Assembly: GCA_036394915.1 (NCBI GenBank) | Contig: DASWEE010000061.1 | Location: 1-64,000, forward strand | Direction: 5' to 3' | Length of the DNA stretch: 64,000 nt | DNA from: JACDER01 sp036394915 | GTDB taxonomy: Bacteria; Actinomycetota; Thermoleophilia; Gaiellales; Gaiellaceae | Shown: piece after piece, positions 57,948-64,000 of the stretch | How the letters are laid out: every line of letters begins with the position of its first letter | Position numbering within the stretch: position 1 is the stretch's first letter | Made by a program: the position numbers and the translations under genes | The notes under the pieces: model-generated | What the model was told of the DNA's origin: nothing | The model's database searches: none | What the model saw: only the letters and a program-made list of their open reading frames with translations

Positions 57948-58724
57948 GTGCGGCTGCTCCCCCGGCGTCTCCGCCACGGCGAGGAGGCGACGCTCGTCGA
58001 GCACCTGGGTGAGCTCCGGTCGCGGCTCGTCGTCAGCCTGGTGGCGCTCGCGATCGGGTTCACGGTCGCGTACGTCTTCCACGACAACCTGATCCACTGG
58101 CTCAACCAGCCGCTGCCGCCCGCGCGCCGCCACCCGATCACGTTCGGGGTGGCCGAGCCGTTCCTGACCTCCGTGATGGTGAGCATGTTCGCCGGCTTCC
58201 TGCTCGCGTTGCCGGTGATCTTGTGGCAGGTCTGGAGCTTCTTCGCGCCGGCGATGATGGAGTCGACCCAGCGGGTCGTCGGCGCGTTCGTCCTGTTCGC
58301 GACGGTGCTGCTCGTGGGCGGGATCGCGTTCGGCTACTGGATCGCCCTCCCGGCCGCGGTCCACTTCCTCACCAACTACGACAGCAACCTCTACAACATC
58401 CAGATTCGCGCGCGCGACTACTACTCGTTCGCGTCGCTGGTGCTGCTCGCGATCGGGCTCGTGTTCGAGCTTCCGATCTTCGTGCTCGCGCTCGTCCGGA
58501 TCGGGATCCTGACCACCGCAAAGCTGAGGCGGAACCGGCGGATCGGGTACGTGATCGTGGCGGTGATCGCGGTCGCCCTTCCCGGCGTCGACCCGATCAC
58601 GACGCTGGCCGAGATGATCCCGCTGATGGCGCTGTTCGAGGGCTCGATCTGGATGTCGGTCTTCTTCGAGCGGCGCTGGAACCGCCGCCACGTTCTAGAC
58701 GTCTCGCCGGGCGAAGCCGGCTAG
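57948..58724 (+). CDS. tatC: Sec-independent protein translocase TatC
   Basis: A 258-residue membrane protein with six transmembrane segments that recognises twin-arginine signal peptides. Conserved: EEATLVEHLGELRSRLV (the LxEL signal-binding region), FGVAEPFLTSVMVSMFAGFLLALPVI (blocks: GVAEPFLTSVMVS and LPVILWQVWSFFAP), NYDSNLYNIQIRARDYYSF, FELPIFVLALVRIG and GVDPITTLAEMIPL. The start GTG follows the second tatA by 3 bp. The last 30 bp overlap a convergent ABC permease gene. Confidence 0.95.
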   Translation: MRLLPRRLRHGEEATLVEHLGELRSRLVVSLVALAIGFTVAYVFHDNLIHWLNQPLPPARRHPITFGVAEPFLTSVMVSMFAGFLLALPVILWQVWSFFAPAMMESTQRVVGAFVLFATVLLVGGIAFGYWIALPAAVHFLTNYDSNLYNIQIRARDYYSFASLVLLAIGLVFELPIFVLALVRIGILTTAKLRRNRRIGYVIVAVIAVALPGVDPITTLAEMIPLMALFEGSIWMSVFFERRWNRRHVLDVSPGEAG

Positions 58725-59546
58725 CGCAAGCGCGCCGACGACGAGCACGTACGCGGCGACCCAGACACCGAGGAAGGGGCCCGATGAGTGGGCGCCGCCG
58801 AACGGCCCGAGCCTGAGGACGAAACCGGTGAACCCGGGCGTGTGCTCGGTGATCGTGTGCAGCCCGTCCTGGTAGAGCGCCTCGAACGGGACGGCCCACG
58901 AGGCGACGTGCGAGGCCGTCTTCAACGTCGCTGACCCAAGCGCCTGGCCGATCGAGCCGAGCAGACCGGCGACGAGGCCTGCCCCGAAGACCATGAACAC
59001 GGCAATCCCGTTCGCCGTTCCGGAAAGAAAGACCGATCCGAGGAGGGAGATCGCGACGATGACGACGACGCCGGCCGCGAGCTCGACGGCGGGCAGAGCA
59101 ATCCGATCCGGCCACCAGTGGCCGATCAAGCCGGTGAGCAGGAGCAGGCTCGTGTAGACGACCGCGACGTACGCGGTACAGACGGCTCCGGCCGCGACGA
59201 TCCGTCCCGTCAGCAGAGCCGACCTGCTGACCGGGCGGACGATCAGCGGCTGGAGCAGGCCGCTCTCGGCGTCGCCGCGCACCGCGCCGAGCGTGAGGAA
59301 GACGCCGAGCACGACGCCGAGGAAGAGCGTTGCGAACATCGAGAGACCGAACACCGTCGCTCCCGCGAACGGGCGCGGCGCGAGGTTGCCGGGCGGGTGA
59401 ATCTCGTCGACGCGCTGGAAGACCTGCCAGATCCCGAGGCCGTACAGAGCGACGAAGAGCGCGGTCAGGCCGAGGACGACGACGAAGACGCGCCGCCGGA
59501 TCGCCTCCTGCAGCGCATAACCGGCGATCACGGGTACCGCCCTCAT
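58695..59546 (-). CDS. ABC-2 type permease
   Basis: A 283-residue membrane protein with about six hydrophobic segments; an Ile/Val/Leu-rich first segment, FLGVVLGVFLTLGAVRGDAESGLLQPLIVRP (block: RGDAESGLLQPLIVRPVSR) matches NosY/ABC-2 permeases, where ExGxlqpLlvrPvsR precedes the second helix. It pairs with the ATPase whose gene overlaps it upstream (ATGA). The substrate is unknown. The end runs 30 bp into tatC on the other strand. Confidence 0.87.
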   Translation of the reverse strand: MRAVPVIAGYALQEAIRRRVFVVVLGLTALFVALYGLGIWQVFQRVDEIHPPGNLAPRPFAGATVFGLSMFATLFLGVVLGVFLTLGAVRGDAESGLLQPLIVRPVSRSALLTGRIVAAGAVCTAYVAVVYTSLLLLTGLIGHWWPDRIALPAVELAAGVVVIVAISLLGSVFLSGTANGIAVFMVFGAGLVAGLLGSIGQALGSATLKTASHVASWAVPFEALYQDGLHTITEHTPGFTGFVLRLGPFGGAHSSGPFLGVWVAAYVLVVGALALAGFARRDV

Positions 59547-60385
59547 CCCTGCTCCCCTTCGACGGCTTCGAGGTACGCCTCCTCGAGCGAGGTGTGGAGG
59601 ACCCGCACCTCGTAGACGCGCTCACCTCGGCCGACGAGCTCGGCGACGAGGCGCGGGGCGTCCTCGCGGCCGGCCTCCGGAAAGAGCTGTAGCCCCTCGC
59701 CGGTCTCGATTTCGACCCCGCGCGGGCGCGAGAGCTCGGCAGGACTGCCGTGCGCGACCAGCCGCCCGCTCGAGATGATCGCGACACGGTCGCAGACGAG
59801 CTCGATCTCGCTGAGGAGGTGGGAGTTGATCAGGACGGCGACGTCGCGTGCCCGCAGCTCCTCTAGCAGCGTGCGGACCGTTCGGCGGCCCGCCGGATCG
59901 AGCGCGCTGGTCGGCTCGTCGAGCAGAAGCAGGCGCGGGGAGCCGACCAGGGCCTGGGCGATCCCCAGGCGCTGCTGCATCCCCTTCGACATCGTCTCGA
60001 CCCGGCGGGCGGCGGCATCCGTGAGCCCCACCAGCCCGAGCAGCTCGGCTCGCTCGGCCGCGCCGCCTTCGGAGCCGGCCAGGCGCTGGTGGAGCGCAAG
60101 CAGCTCGTCGGCGCTGTACCAGCCGGGGAAGCGAAACAGCTCGGCGAGATAGCCGAGCGTCCTGCGCGCGTGCGCGGAGGTGGGCCGCGCGCCGCAGATC
60201 GAAGCCGCTCCTCTCGTCGGCCTGACGAGGCCGCAGGCGATCTTGACGAGGGTTGACTTGCCGGCGCCGTTGGGGCCCAACAGACCGACGAGCTCTCCTT
60301 CCTCCACCTCGAGATCGACACCGGCGAGCGCCTCGACGGCCCCGTACCGCTTCTCGAGCCCCTGGACGGCGAGGGCGGGAGGCAT
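59543..60385 (-). CDS. ABC transporter ATP-binding protein
   Basis: A 280-residue ABC ATPase with Walker A GPNGAGKST, Q-loop FRFPGWYSA, signature MSKGMQQRLGIAQALVG, Walker B LLLLDEPTSALDP and switch His in INSHLLSEIELVCD. The C-terminal 60 residues form the extra domain common in NatA/CcmA-like ATPases. It is the partner of the overlapping ABC-2 permease. The 190 bp between its start and the adenosine deaminase gene hold divergent promoters and no gene I can support. Confidence 0.92.
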   Translation of the reverse strand: MPPALAVQGLEKRYGAVEALAGVDLEVEEGELVGLLGPNGAGKSTLVKIACGLVRPTRGAASICGARPTSAHARRTLGYLAELFRFPGWYSADELLALHQRLAGSEGGAAERAELLGLVGLTDAAARRVETMSKGMQQRLGIAQALVGSPRLLLLDEPTSALDPAGRRTVRTLLEELRARDVAVLINSHLLSEIELVCDRVAIISSGRLVAHGSPAELSRPRGVEIETGEGLQLFPEAGREDAPRLVAELVGRGERVYEVRVLHTSLEEAYLEAVEGEQG

Positions 60386-60577
60386 GGATCGAGTCTACGG
60401 AGCGCCGTGCCGACCGGGGACGAACTGCCGCCCCCATGCGCCGGCGAAAGCCGGCTCGATTTCGGCACAGACGCGTATGGGCTTCCTCGATATGCTCGCA
60501 GTGGGGTGGAGGATGGTGGCCCCGGAAGCGCAGGGCGAGACGAGCCGAATCGCGCTCGAGCCCTCGATCCGATCCTG

Positions 60578-61585
60578 ATGACGTATCCCAAGATCGAGCT
60601 CCACGTCCATCTCGAGGGGACCGTGCGGCCACGGACGCTGCTCGAGATCGCTCGCCGGAACGACTACCCGCTCCCGGCCGACGACGAGGCGGGGCTCGCG
60701 TCGCTCTACGACTTCCGCGACTTCGCCCACTTCATCGAGGTCTGGGTGCTGACGACGAACGCGCTCCAGCGCTCGGATGACTTCCGCCAGGTCGTCGTCG
60801 ACTACGCCGCCGAGGCCGCCTCGCATGGAGCGGTCTACGTCGAGGCGATCTTCTCGCCCGCAGAGCGGGTACGCCGGAGCGTCGACTGGGACGAGATATT
60901 CAGCGGCTACTGCGACGGTGCCCAGGAGGCGCGCGAGCGATACGGGCTCGAGGTGAGGCTGACGCCCGACATCATCCGCGGCTTCACGCTCGAGGAGGCC
61001 GAGGCGACTGTCCGCTACGCGGCGAAGTACCGCAACCGCGGCGTGGTCGGCGTCGGCCTAGGCGGGCTCGAGGCCGAATATCCGCCGGAGCCGTTCGAAC
61101 CTGCCTTCGCGCTGGCACGCGAGGAGGGGCTCGCCTCGGTTCCGCACGCCGGTGAGGCCGCGGGCCCGCCGTCGGTGCGAGGTGCGCTCGACGCACTCGG
61201 CGCCGACCGGCTGCGGCACGGGATTCGCGCAGTCGAGGACCCGGGCCTGGTGCGCGAGCTCGCCGGCAGACGGATCGTCCTCGACGTCTGCCCGATCTCG
61301 AACCTCCGCACGCGCGTCGTGCGCTCGCTCGAAGAACATCCGCTGCCGCAGCTCGTGGCCGCGGGAGTGCGCTGCTCGATCTCCACCGACGATCCGGCTA
61401 TGTTCGGCACCGACCTCTCGCGGGACTGTGACGCGGCGGTCTCGCTGGGGCTCGACCCCCGGGCAATGTTCGAGGCGGGCGTCGAGGGCGCGCTCTGCGA
61501 CGAGGAGACGCTGGCGCGCCTGCGCGCGGTCGAAGCGCAGTTCGACTGGGAGAACGTCCAGGCGCTCGAAGGGCAGGTACCCTAG
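60578..61585 (+). CDS. add: adenosine deaminase family protein
   Basis: A 335-residue amidohydrolase. Zinc ligands are in IELHVHLEGTV (HxH), SVPHAGEAAGP (His) and CSISTDDPAMFG (Asp), with the catalytic Glu in the HAGE block; RHGIRAVEDP and LDVCPISNLRTRVV are also typical. The family deaminates adenosine to inosine in purine salvage; adenine deaminase or futalosine-type activities are alternatives. Homology starts at ATG 60578 (MTYPKIELHVH), which is why the longer upstream frame is not used. Confidence 0.92.
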   Translation: MTYPKIELHVHLEGTVRPRTLLEIARRNDYPLPADDEAGLASLYDFRDFAHFIEVWVLTTNALQRSDDFRQVVVDYAAEAASHGAVYVEAIFSPAERVRRSVDWDEIFSGYCDGAQEARERYGLEVRLTPDIIRGFTLEEAEATVRYAAKYRNRGVVGVGLGGLEAEYPPEPFEPAFALAREEGLASVPHAGEAAGPPSVRGALDALGADRLRHGIRAVEDPGLVRELAGRRIVLDVCPISNLRTRVVRSLEEHPLPQLVAAGVRCSISTDDPAMFGTDLSRDCDAAVSLGLDPRAMFEAGVEGALCDEETLARLRAVEAQFDWENVQALEGQVP

Positions 61586-61590
61586 CCCCG

Positions 61591-62466
61591 ATGGCCCGCG
61601 GAGCGGCTCAGGCACGTCGCAAGCGCACGAAGGCGGACGCCCGCCGGCGCCGCCGCCGCGCACAAAGCAGCGCTCCCGTCAGCGTCGCTTCGCAGACGAT
61701 GTTCTTCCCACGCCTGCGGCGGCAGGCGAAATGGGTCTTCGTGTTCCTCGCGCTGGTGTTCACGATCGGGTTCGTGGTCTTCGGCGTCGGCTCGGGAGGC
61801 GGGGTCGGGCTCGGCGACCTCTTCAACAGCAACAACAACTCGAAGAGCGCCGTCTCCGAGTCGTCGGCAAGGAAGCGGATCGCGAAGAATCCAAGGGACG
61901 CCCAGGCGTACCGCGATCTCGCGACCGCACTCGAGACCAAGGGCGACCTCCCGGGGGCGATCTCGGCGCTTCGGCACTTCACGAAGCTGAGGCGGCAAAA
62001 CGTGGAGGCGCTGACCGACCTCGCGGGCCTGTACACGTCCCAAGGCTCGCGGCTGCAGCCACAGATCCAGGCGGCGCAGGCCCGGAACACCAGCTCGCTG
62101 GACGCCGCCTTCAACCCGGGAATCTCGTTCAACGGGCAGCTGGCCGTCCCGCCGAATCCGGTCTTCCAGGCCGTGTCCGCGGTCTCGAGCAACCGGCTGC
62201 AGAAGCTCTACACCGACCAGCAGAAGGACTTCACGAACGCGGAGCTCGTCTACAAGCGAATCGTCAAGATCACGCCCAGGGACGCGACTGCGCAGCTCAA
62301 TCTCGGACAGGTCGCCCAGCAGGCAGGAGATACGGGCACCGCGATCGCCGCGTACAAGGAGTTCATCAAGCTCGCGCCCGACGATCCGACGGCACCGATC
62401 GTGAAGCAGCAGATCAAGGCGCTCAAGCAGGCGGCTAACACTCCGATCCAAGCCAACCCCGGATAG
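61591..62466 (+). CDS. membrane-anchored TPR protein
   Basis: A 291-residue protein. The N-terminus is extremely Arg/Lys-rich (about residues 9-24) and cytoplasmic; one membrane segment (about 47-68, WVFVFLALVFTIGFVVFGV) follows. The external part has TPR-like helices: NPRDAQAYRDLATALETKG, GAISALRHFTKLRRQNVEAL (blocks), and near the end NAELVYKRIVKITPRDATAQ, LNLGQVAQQAGDTGTAIAAY and KEFIKLAPDDPTAPIVKQQI. TPRs bind other proteins. It starts 5 bp after the adenosine deaminase gene; partner and function are unknown. Confidence 0.8.
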   Translation: MARGAAQARRKRTKADARRRRRRAQSSAPVSVASQTMFFPRLRRQAKWVFVFLALVFTIGFVVFGVGSGGGVGLGDLFNSNNNSKSAVSESSARKRIAKNPRDAQAYRDLATALETKGDLPGAISALRHFTKLRRQNVEALTDLAGLYTSQGSRLQPQIQAAQARNTSSLDAAFNPGISFNGQLAVPPNPVFQAVSAVSSNRLQKLYTDQQKDFTNAELVYKRIVKITPRDATAQLNLGQVAQQAGDTGTAIAAYKEFIKLAPDDPTAPIVKQQIKALKQAANTPIQANPG

Positions 62467-62501
62467 ACTCTCGCGTCCGACGGCGTCCCTTGGGAGCGGA
62501 A

Positions 62502-62864
62502 ATGGATTTCAGCATCGAGACCGAACAGGTCGCAGACGCGAGACACGTCATCTCGCTTACCGGCGAGGTCGACCTCTACACGGCCCCCGAGCTGAAGCAG
62601 AAGTTGCTGGATGTGATCGGGAACGGCGCGAAGGACGTGGTCGTCGACTTCACCGACACGACCTTCATCGACTCGACGACGCTCGGCGTCCTGGTCGGGG
62701 GTGTGAAGCGGTTGCGGCCGAACGGCGGCCGCCTCTCGATCGTCTGCAGCGACCGGAACATCACGAAGATCTTCGAGATCACGGGCCTCGACCGCGTATT
62801 CACGATCTATCCGACTCGCGCCGAGGCGCTCGAGAAGCTTGACTCCGACGAGCCGCCCGCGTAG
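62502..62864 (+). CDS. STAS domain anti-sigma factor antagonist
   Basis: A 120-residue SpoIIAA/RsbV-like protein. It shows SLTGEVDLYTAPELKQKL, DVVVDFTDTTFIDSTTLGVL, where the Ser of FIDSTTLG is the likely phosphorylation site, and ITGLDRVFTIYPTRAEAL. Such proteins free a sigma factor by binding its kinase/anti-sigma factor. I chose ATG 62502 because GGGAG lies 6 bp upstream. No anti-sigma or sigma factor gene is in this window. Its end overlaps the next gene by 26 bp. Confidence 0.92.
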   Translation: MDFSIETEQVADARHVISLTGEVDLYTAPELKQKLLDVIGNGAKDVVVDFTDTTFIDSTTLGVLVGGVKRLRPNGGRLSIVCSDRNITKIFEITGLDRVFTIYPTRAEALEKLDSDEPPA

Positions 62865-63642
62865 AAGCGCTCTCGCCGCCGTCGCGATTCTGGGCGGGGT
62901 CGCGCTCCTTGCGGGTTGCGGGACCGGCGGCGTCGACCGAAGCGCAAACGCGTCGGGAGGAAAGGAGCTGTTCGTCAGCAAGTGCGGCTCGTGCCACACG
63001 CTGGCGGACGCGGGGACGACGGGGAAGGTGGGGCCGGATCTCGACGCCGCTTTCGGGCCCTCGCGCGCGCAAGGGTTCAAGGAGAGCACCATCAGGCAGA
63101 TCGTCCGCGACCAGATTCACCTCCCGTCTCCGCCCCAGGGATCGCCCGGCTTCCCCACGATGCCGGCGAACCTCGTGAAGGGCGCCGATGCCGAAGCCGT
63201 CTCGGCCTATGTCGCGTCGGTCGCAGGGACGGGCGCGGCAGCCCCTACGACAACCGCCGCGACAACCGCGGCGACGACCGCCCAGACGACGACCGGCGAG
63301 ACGACGACCAGCCCGACGACGACCGGCGCTGCTCCCTCGGGCGGAGATGTGGCCAAGGGCAAGTCGCTCTACACGTCGCTCGGCTGCTCGAGCTGCCATT
63401 CGCTCGACGGCTCATCCGGAGTCGGGCCGACGTTCAAGGGGCTGTTCGGCTCCAAGGTGGAGCTCACGAACGGCAAGACGGTAACGGCGGACGACGCGTA
63501 CCTGCTCGAGTCGATCGAGGATCCCGATGCCGAGATCGTCAAGGGCTTCCAGGCAGGGATCATGAGCGCGACGATCAAGCCGCACCAAGTCGCAGAGTCC
63601 GACGCGCGCGACTTGATCGCTTACATCAAGTCCCTGAAGTAG
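62839..63642 (+). CDS. diheme cytochrome c lipoprotein
   Basis: A 267-residue lipoprotein with lipobox VALLAGC near residue 27. Two class I cytochrome c domains: the first with CGSCHTLADAGTTGKVGPDLD and Met ligand probably in PTMPANLV; then a Thr/Ala-rich linker (about 132-168); then the second with CSSCHSLDGSSGVGPTFKG. It probably carries electrons at the outer face of the cytoplasmic membrane. The first domain closely resembles that of the 50.5-kb protein. It starts at TTG 62839 inside the STAS gene (26-bp overlap), which is unusual company for a cytochrome. Confidence 0.88.
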   Translation: MTPTSRPRRSALAAVAILGGVALLAGCGTGGVDRSANASGGKELFVSKCGSCHTLADAGTTGKVGPDLDAAFGPSRAQGFKESTIRQIVRDQIHLPSPPQGSPGFPTMPANLVKGADAEAVSAYVASVAGTGAAAPTTTAATTAATTAQTTTGETTTSPTTTGAAPSGGDVAKGKSLYTSLGCSSCHSLDGSSGVGPTFKGLFGSKVELTNGKTVTADDAYLLESIEDPDAEIVKGFQAGIMSATIKPHQVAESDARDLIAYIKSLK

Positions 63643-63693
63643 CCAACCTTCGAGTTCCCCCCTACGAGGGCTGGTGCCAGATGCCGGGTGAGC

Positions 63694-64000
63694 TCAAGCA
63701 GACGCGATCTTGGCCGTCGCTTCCTTGCATTTCGCGAGCGCCAGCTCCACCGCACTCGAGAGGGAAAGGCTGCCACCCGCTTCCATGAGTACACGCACCG
63801 CGGCCCGGCCGAGCCTGCTTTCGAGCGTCGCCACCGTCCGTCGATGCAACTCCTCCGCGAAGGCGTCGAGCACGTAGCCCGCGTCGGTGCGCACGTGCGT
63901 TGCTGCGCCGAGAAGGCGCCCCGCATCCGCGAACTCTTCATCCCACACCACGAGTGCCGCGGCTCCTTCGAGCGCGTACGTGATCCCTTCCTTCCACCCG
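63694..64000 (-). CDS. C-terminal part of an AAA/TPR regulator, 5' end outside window
   Basis: The frame is open to the right edge, giving at least 101 residues (GWKEGITYALEGAAALVV ... KCKEATAKIASA). The ending RLGRAAVRVLMEAGGSLSLS SAVELALA has the pattern ALGxxxFxxxxxxGxxLsldeAvxlAL found at the C-terminus of LuxR/AfsR- and cyclase-type ATPase-TPR regulators. I therefore infer a large regulator whose N-terminal domains lie beyond 64000. It is convergent with the cytochrome gene. Confidence 0.6.
   Translation of the reverse strand, partial: GWKEGITYALEGAAALVVWDEEFADAGRLLGAATHVRTDAGYVLDAFAEELHRRTVATLESRLGRAAVRVLMEAGGSLSLSSAVELALAKCKEATAKIASA

Overview
The window comes from a high-GC actinobacterium. 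The gene order fhaA-fhaB-pstP-rodA-pbpA-pknB, the compact argCJBDRGH operon, a Dcd of the bifunctional actinobacterial type, SufU with SufSBCD, GTG/TTG starts and many 1-4 bp stop/start overlaps all fit Actinomycetota. Placement near Thermoleophilia (Gaiella-like soil lineages) is my inference from the mix of gene families. I found no rRNA, tRNA, CRISPR array, intact insertion sequence or prophage.

Layout. 1-4.3 kb: a truncated propeller protein, an MFS exporter and an ABC-2 transporter. 4.5-8.0 kb: nitrogen module glnA-PII-amt; both GlnA and the PII protein carry Phe where the regulatory Tyr is expected, and a repeat element with a 41-bp direct duplication separates PII from amt. 8.2-13.6 kb: rhodanese, DUF1254/DUF1214 protein, MMPL transporter, alpha/beta hydrolase. 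13.6-20.4 kb: arginine operon on the minus strand, headed by tandem ARG-box-like sites and lacking argF. 20.5-32.9 kb: HNH protein, DUF4446, a CARDB-like membrane protein, then the Ser/Thr kinase and cell-shape operon and ddl. 33-37.7 kb: a cyclase/ATPase regulator and a third kinase. 37.7-44.5 kb: GabT, PdxH, a predicted glycoside hydrolase, Dcd, an NAD-binding protein, peptidase E and an aminoglycoside-adenylyltransferase-like protein. 44.5-45.3 kb: a gene-free, repeat-rich stretch with two tandem units that look like structured RNA. 45.3-57.3 kb: methyltransferase, Tag, and a SUF Fe-S cluster locus split by an RTX/propeller protein and two lipoproteins that share an unrecognised Cys/His-rich domain. 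57.4-64 kb: tatA-tatA-tatC, an ABC-2 transporter, adenosine deaminase, a TPR protein, a STAS protein, a diheme cytochrome and a truncated regulator.

Most interesting points. (1) Two convergent lipoprotein genes at 50.5-53.4 kb share a Cys/His-rich domain with HGxGHG and GVFMEN motifs, fused in one to cytochrome c and in the other to a cupredoxin-like domain; the second lies 10 bp downstream of sufD. (2) Dispersed hairpin repeats lie beside duplicated ends of neighbouring genes (amt, sufB, the glycoside hydrolase gene, and possibly the methyltransferase gene). At sufB the duplicate differs only at synonymous positions. (3) A 625-bp cassette bounded by 27-bp inverted repeats holds two conserved RNA-like units. 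(4) The rodA/ftsW-like gene has no ATG/GTG/TTG start and seems to begin at an ATA that overlaps the upstream TAA stop.
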